17,074 nt of DNA from Planctomycetaceae bacterium (GTDB lineage: Bacteria > Planctomycetota > Planctomycetia > Pirellulales > PALSA-1355), in contig SXHT01000115.1 in the NCBI GenBank assembly GCA_005773095.1, forward strand, positions 1-17,074. Reading direction: 5' to 3'. Position 1 is the stretch's first letter; each line of letters begins with the position of its first letter. Positions 14,108 to 17,074 of this stretch are shown piece after piece. The position numbers and the translations under genes are program-made. The notes below the pieces were generated by a model that was given only the letters and a program-made list of their open reading frames with translations, was not told the DNA's origin and did not search any database.

Positions 14108-15244
14108 TCATTTCACTTTTTGCAGGTTGCGCACGAAATCGGCGTCGAGTTTGCCGGTCTCGCCAAAGGCAGCCTGAAACTCGCGCAGCCGCACCTGGGG
14201 GTCGTCGTAGACCATCGGGTCCTTGCTCGCGAGTGTTTGCAGATAGGCCAGATATTCGCGCTGCTTTTGACGCAGCAGATAGTAGTTCAGCGCCCAGGCC
14301 TCGGCGTAGGCGTCGAGGGCCTGACGAGGATCGCGGATCCGCTGATCGTCGACGATCAGTGTCTTCAGGGAATCCGCGCCGCGCGAGGAAATGGTTTCGC
14401 GAAATCGGTCGAGCCGCGGACGATTCACGGCGCCAATGTTCCGCCAGCCTTTAGCACTTTGCAGGTCGGGTGTCTCAAAATACATGGCCAGACCTTCGCT
14501 GACCCACAGCGGGATGTCGGCCAGTCGCGTTTGCAGGCCGCTGTTAAAGGCGATCTGATGCGTGGCTTCGTGAATGATCGTGGCCACGGTCGCCTCGGCC
14601 TGCGGCTGCGCCAACATGCGATTGATCTGCGCCGCCGAGCTGCGAGATCCCCCCGGCAGCCGCAGCGATTCGAGACCCGTGAGGTCATGCATCACGATCC
14701 GGTTATTCTGCAGGTTGTAGTAGGCCACCATCGTGCCGGCACCAGCGCCGAGCTCCACCTTGGCGTAGCTCGAATAGGCGGCTGGATCGGTGAACACGAT
14801 CGCCACCAGCGGAAACTCCGGCTCGTGCAACTTAAAGCCCTTGCGCGACCAGAAATTGCTGAAGCCGCGATACAGCCGCTCGAACAGCGCTCCACACCAT
14901 TCGGCATAAGCAGCCGATGTGTCGTAGCAGATCAGATAGTGGGCGGTCGAGTGAACCTCGAACCCCTTGGGCAATGCGCCCAGCAGCTGCTTGCTCATCG
15001 CGCCGGCGTCCGAGGGAACGAAGGGGGCGTCGTCGTGGGAATGTTGAATGATCTCGTTCGGCTGGATGGCATGCATCACGCCATCGGCGGCCAACACCAG
15101 CAGGCCGCCATCCTTGGCCTTAGCTTCCAGCCTGCCACGGACGTGGGTTTCTTGATCGTCCCGCTTGAAGGTGACGTGCTCGACCGCAACGGCCCGCAAA
15201 ACGAGCAGCAAGAAAGCGGCCGCGATAACCAAGGGAAGTCGCAT
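14108..15244 (-). CDS. Secreted DUF1570-type gluzincin-like protein (HEATH motif)
   Basis: This 378-residue protein starts with a signal peptide (hydrophobic about 4-20). Residues about 25-70 look like a small beta domain. The main domain carries HEATH at 225-229 in ATIIHEATHQIAFN, followed by WVSEGLAMYFE (247-257), where E250 or E257 could be the third zinc ligand. This pattern fits gluzincin metallopeptidases and the DUF1570 family common in planctomycetes. It would act outside the cytoplasm; the substrate is unknown. The ATG at 15244 is chosen because it begins the signal peptide; the open frame continues upstream to 15580 only as an antisense reading of the permease gene. It follows the permease stop by 26 bases in the same direction, so the two may share a transcript. 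Confidence 0.88.
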   Translation of the reverse strand: MRLPLVIAAAFLLLVLRAVAVEHVTFKRDDQETHVRGRLEAKAKDGGLLVLAADGVMHAIQPNEIIQHSHDDAPFVPSDAGAMSKQLLGALPKGFEVHSTAHYLICYDTSAAYAEWCGALFERLYRGFSNFWSRKGFKLHEPEFPLVAIVFTDPAAYSSYAKVELGAGAGTMVAYYNLQNNRIVMHDLTGLESLRLPGGSRSSAAQINRMLAQPQAEATVATIIHEATHQIAFNSGLQTRLADIPLWVSEGLAMYFETPDLQSAKGWRNIGAVNRPRLDRFRETISSRGADSLKTLIVDDQRIRDPRQALDAYAEAWALNYYLLRQKQREYLAYLQTLASKDPMVYDDPQVRLREFQAAFGETGKLDADFVRNLQKVK

Positions 15245-15270
15245 CTTTCCATGATAACACGCGGCGGCTC

Positions 15271-16842
15271 TTAGCTGCGGGGGAGTTCCCCTGCGGCGAG
15301 CACTGCGCAAAGATCTTGCCTCTGCTTCATCCCCACGCCTCGCATCAGCCATTGAGCGATCACCCCCAACGTTACAAACCCTGCGATCATCGCCAGCGTA
15401 ATCCCGGCGACCTGGTCGTCCACGCCGTAGTGAATCAAACCAAACCCGTGGTTGGCCAGCGTGTTCACTCCCGGTGGCAGCACCAGGAGGCTGGCCGCCA
15501 GGTCGCCGGCCGCCACCGCAAACGCCACGAGCCACGCCACGACCAGCGATCGGCGCGCAATCGGCAACAGCACCCGCCATAATACACTCCCACGGCTCGC
15601 GCCATCCACGGCCGACGAATCGAGCAGCTCCTGTGGCACACTGCTAATCGCCTGCCACATCACAATTGTCGCCAGCGGCAACGCTTCCACGGACTGAGCC
15701 AGCACCGGCGCCAAGATCGTTCGGTCGTACAAGAACCGTACGATCGGCCAATCGCCAAGGTGAAACAGATGAATTAAACCCATGCCCACCAACGGACCAG
15801 GCGCCACCAGCGCAAATGCCGCAATGGCGATCGCGGCCAGGCGGGCAAGCCGATTGCCTTGGGTGCTCCAGACCAGCATCGTGCCGACCGCCACCGCCAA
15901 TGTCGCCGCGGCGATTCCAATCAGCAGCGTCCACTGCAACTCCCGCGCACAACGCCGCGGACTTTCAGCCACCATGGCCGCGGCATGTACGATGGACCAA
16001 TCGCGCTGCCAGCCATCGGGCGTGCGCGTGACGACGATACCGGCTTTGTGCACCAGTCCCTCAATCGGTACGCCTGCAAGCACAATCAGAACAGTCAGCG
16101 CAAGCCAGCCCCATGCGCTGTTGACCGACGGCGCACGACCAACCGCGAAAGTCAGCCGCAAGCGAGGACTTGCCGAGCGGCCGTACGAGAGCCGTCCCGC
16201 CAAGACACGCATGGCCGCTGCCAGACACAAGGCGACTGCCAGGCTGCCCCACACGATTCCAAGGGTTGCTTGCTCCGCGTCGGTTACGGCGGCGTATTGC
16301 AAATAGGCGACTTCCGAAAGGGTTCGCACCTGATACAGATCGGTCACCGTCATTTCGCTTGAAACCACCGCCGCAACCCACAATGCCGCAGCCGCGATCG
16401 CCGGCACGCTGCGGCGCAGGGTCACCCGCAGGAATACCTGCCCGGGCGAAGCGTCGAGCAGCGCGTCTTCTTCCAGCTCCGGCTCGACACGATCAAGGCC
16501 CAGCCCGACCATCAACACCACCCAGGGAATTGCCGCGGCGGTCTGAATCCAGATAACCGCAGGCCAACCGTCCAGCGGCGTCGATCCCAGCAGGTTCGTC
16601 AACCAGCCTTGCACGCCCCAAACCGCTTGCCACGCCGCGGACTGCAAGGTGAGCGGCACGAACAGCAGCGCCGCCACGAGCGAAAGCGCCAGCCGGCGGC
16701 AAGGAATCTCTGTACGAATAACGGCAAACGCCAGGGGAGCACCCATCGCCAGGCTGAGCAACACCACCCAGCCGACGAGCCACAACGTATTGCCCAGTGG
16801 AGATCCCATGCGGCCAGTGTACCTGTTCATGCCGATGAGCAT
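15271..16842 (-). CDS. ABC transporter permease, two fused domains (iron/FbpB type)
   Basis: This 523-residue membrane protein has about twelve hydrophobic segments in two similar halves. Each half has an EAA-type loop that contacts the ATPase: EEDALLDASPG with a following RSVP near 124-147, and DSSAVDGASRG with LLP near 408-427. Tandem permease halves in one chain are typical of FbpB/SfuB iron(III) importers and some thiamine or phosphonate systems. The substrate cannot be assigned here. The ATPase and binding-protein genes are not in the window and may lie to the right. Starts at 16842, 16830 or 16809 are all in frame; the last (MGSPLGNTL) sits nearest the first membrane helix. A DUF1570 gene follows closely downstream. 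Confidence 0.9.
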   Translation of the reverse strand: MLIGMNRYTGRMGSPLGNTLWLVGWVVLLSLAMGAPLAFAVIRTEIPCRRLALSLVAALLFVPLTLQSAAWQAVWGVQGWLTNLLGSTPLDGWPAVIWIQTAAAIPWVVLMVGLGLDRVEPELEEDALLDASPGQVFLRVTLRRSVPAIAAAALWVAAVVSSEMTVTDLYQVRTLSEVAYLQYAAVTDAEQATLGIVWGSLAVALCLAAAMRVLAGRLSYGRSASPRLRLTFAVGRAPSVNSAWGWLALTVLIVLAGVPIEGLVHKAGIVVTRTPDGWQRDWSIVHAAAMVAESPRRCARELQWTLLIGIAAATLAVAVGTMLVWSTQGNRLARLAAIAIAAFALVAPGPLVGMGLIHLFHLGDWPIVRFLYDRTILAPVLAQSVEALPLATIVMWQAISSVPQELLDSSAVDGASRGSVLWRVLLPIARRSLVVAWLVAFAVAAGDLAASLLVLPPGVNTLANHGFGLIHYGVDDQVAGITLAMIAGFVTLGVIAQWLMRGVGMKQRQDLCAVLAAGELPRS

Positions 16843-16903
16843 GGGAAGGCGGGACTCCGCCGGTGTGCTCGACTTCCCTACTTCGATTCCAATTTCAAAC
16901 CGC

Positions 16904-17039
16904 GTAACCGTTCACGGGCCGGGGACTGGCTCATTGTCCCGGCGAAATTGAGAAGGGTGTCTCGTGCTGTTGGGTGGTTGCCCAACGTGGTTCCCGGGAA
17001 AATGTGCCTGTCCCCCTCTCTTGGCCCGTGAACGGTTAC
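16904..17039 (-). repeat. Dispersed MITE/REP-like repeat, copy 3, with perfect outer inverted repeats
   Basis: The outer arms GTAACCGTTCACGGGCC (16904-16920) and GGCCCGTGAACGGTTAC (17023-17039) are perfect 17-base inverted repeats. Inside are GGGGACTGGCTCATTGTCCC at the left and GGGAAAATGTGCCTGTCCCC at the right, and the central hairpin GTTGGG-TGGTTG-CCCAAC. It is inverted relative to copies 1 and 2. No target duplication is evident in the flanks. It encodes no transposase, so any movement would need one in trans. It lies upstream of the permease gene. Confidence 0.9.
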
Positions 17040-17074
17040 CAGTCCGCTTCGGGCCTGAAAGCGGCAGATCAGGA
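17040..17074. other. Right edge of the window
   Basis: The last 35 bases follow repeat copy 3 directly. They are too short to assign to a gene on either strand. Confidence 0.3.

Noticed and set aside
13964..15274. Plus-strand open frame of 436 codons
   Set aside because: It lies antisense to the DUF1570 gene, whose signal peptide and HEATH motif are clear. The plus-strand reading has no recognisable domain.
16609..17031. Plus-strand open frame of 140 codons
   Set aside because: It is antisense to the permease at its start and reads repeat copy 3 at its end, with Arg/Gln-rich shadow composition.
3865..17039. Composite transposon bounded by inverted repeat copies 2 and 3
   Set aside because: The 13 kb between them holds core genes (mutL, aroDE, aroK) and no transposase, so the copies are better explained as independent insertions.

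Overview
The window reads as a GC-rich chromosome segment from a member of the Planctomycetota, most likely a Pirellulales-like lineage and possibly a metagenomic contig. This is inferred from gene content. The window has a fused aroD-aroE gene, a secreted DUF1570-type HEATH protein, the C-terminus of a planctomycete-style Gfo/Idh/MocA oxidoreductase, and a prepilin peptidase coupled to a small conserved gene that I associate with this phylum. It also has weak or absent Shine-Dalgarno sequences and several families of dispersed palindromic repeats.

Region 1 (1-4931) looks like part of a cell-surface glycan locus. On the minus strand, cut by the window edge, is a protein that appears to join a methyltransferase-like domain to a nucleotidyltransferase-like domain. 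Divergent from it on the plus strand are a fusion of a sugar-kinase-like domain (LPS core kinase style) with a family 2 glycosyltransferase whose DxD site is altered, an intact paralogous family 2 glycosyltransferase, and a PAPS-dependent sulfotransferase. Together they suggest assembly, phosphorylation and sulfation of an LPS-core-like or other surface polysaccharide.

Region 2 (5183-10671) is housekeeping: an NtrC-type sigma54 regulator translationally coupled to mutL (mismatch repair, with the endonuclease motifs), then bifunctional aroDE and shikimate kinase (three successive shikimate pathway steps).

Region 3 (10726-13488) is envelope and secretion related: a zinc-motif-less prepilin peptidase overlapping by ATGA with a small conserved unknown protein, then an OmpA/Pal-type lipoprotein with a Gln-rich coiled coil.

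Region 4 (13490-17074, minus strand) holds a broken oxidoreductase remnant, a secreted gluzincin-like DUF1570 protein, and a fused two-domain ABC permease of the iron/FbpB type.

Three copies of a roughly 110-148 bp MITE/REP-like element (861-970, 3865-4012, 16904-17039) lie in intergenic gaps. They have internal imperfect inverted ends, and copy 3 also has perfect 17-bp outer inverted repeats. Other palindromes sit at 12611-12651, 14007-14073 and 10058-10070. No tRNA, rRNA or CRISPR array was seen. I found no convincing new defence or biosynthetic system; the most unusual items are the kinase-glycosyltransferase fusion with its decayed catalytic site and the repeat family.
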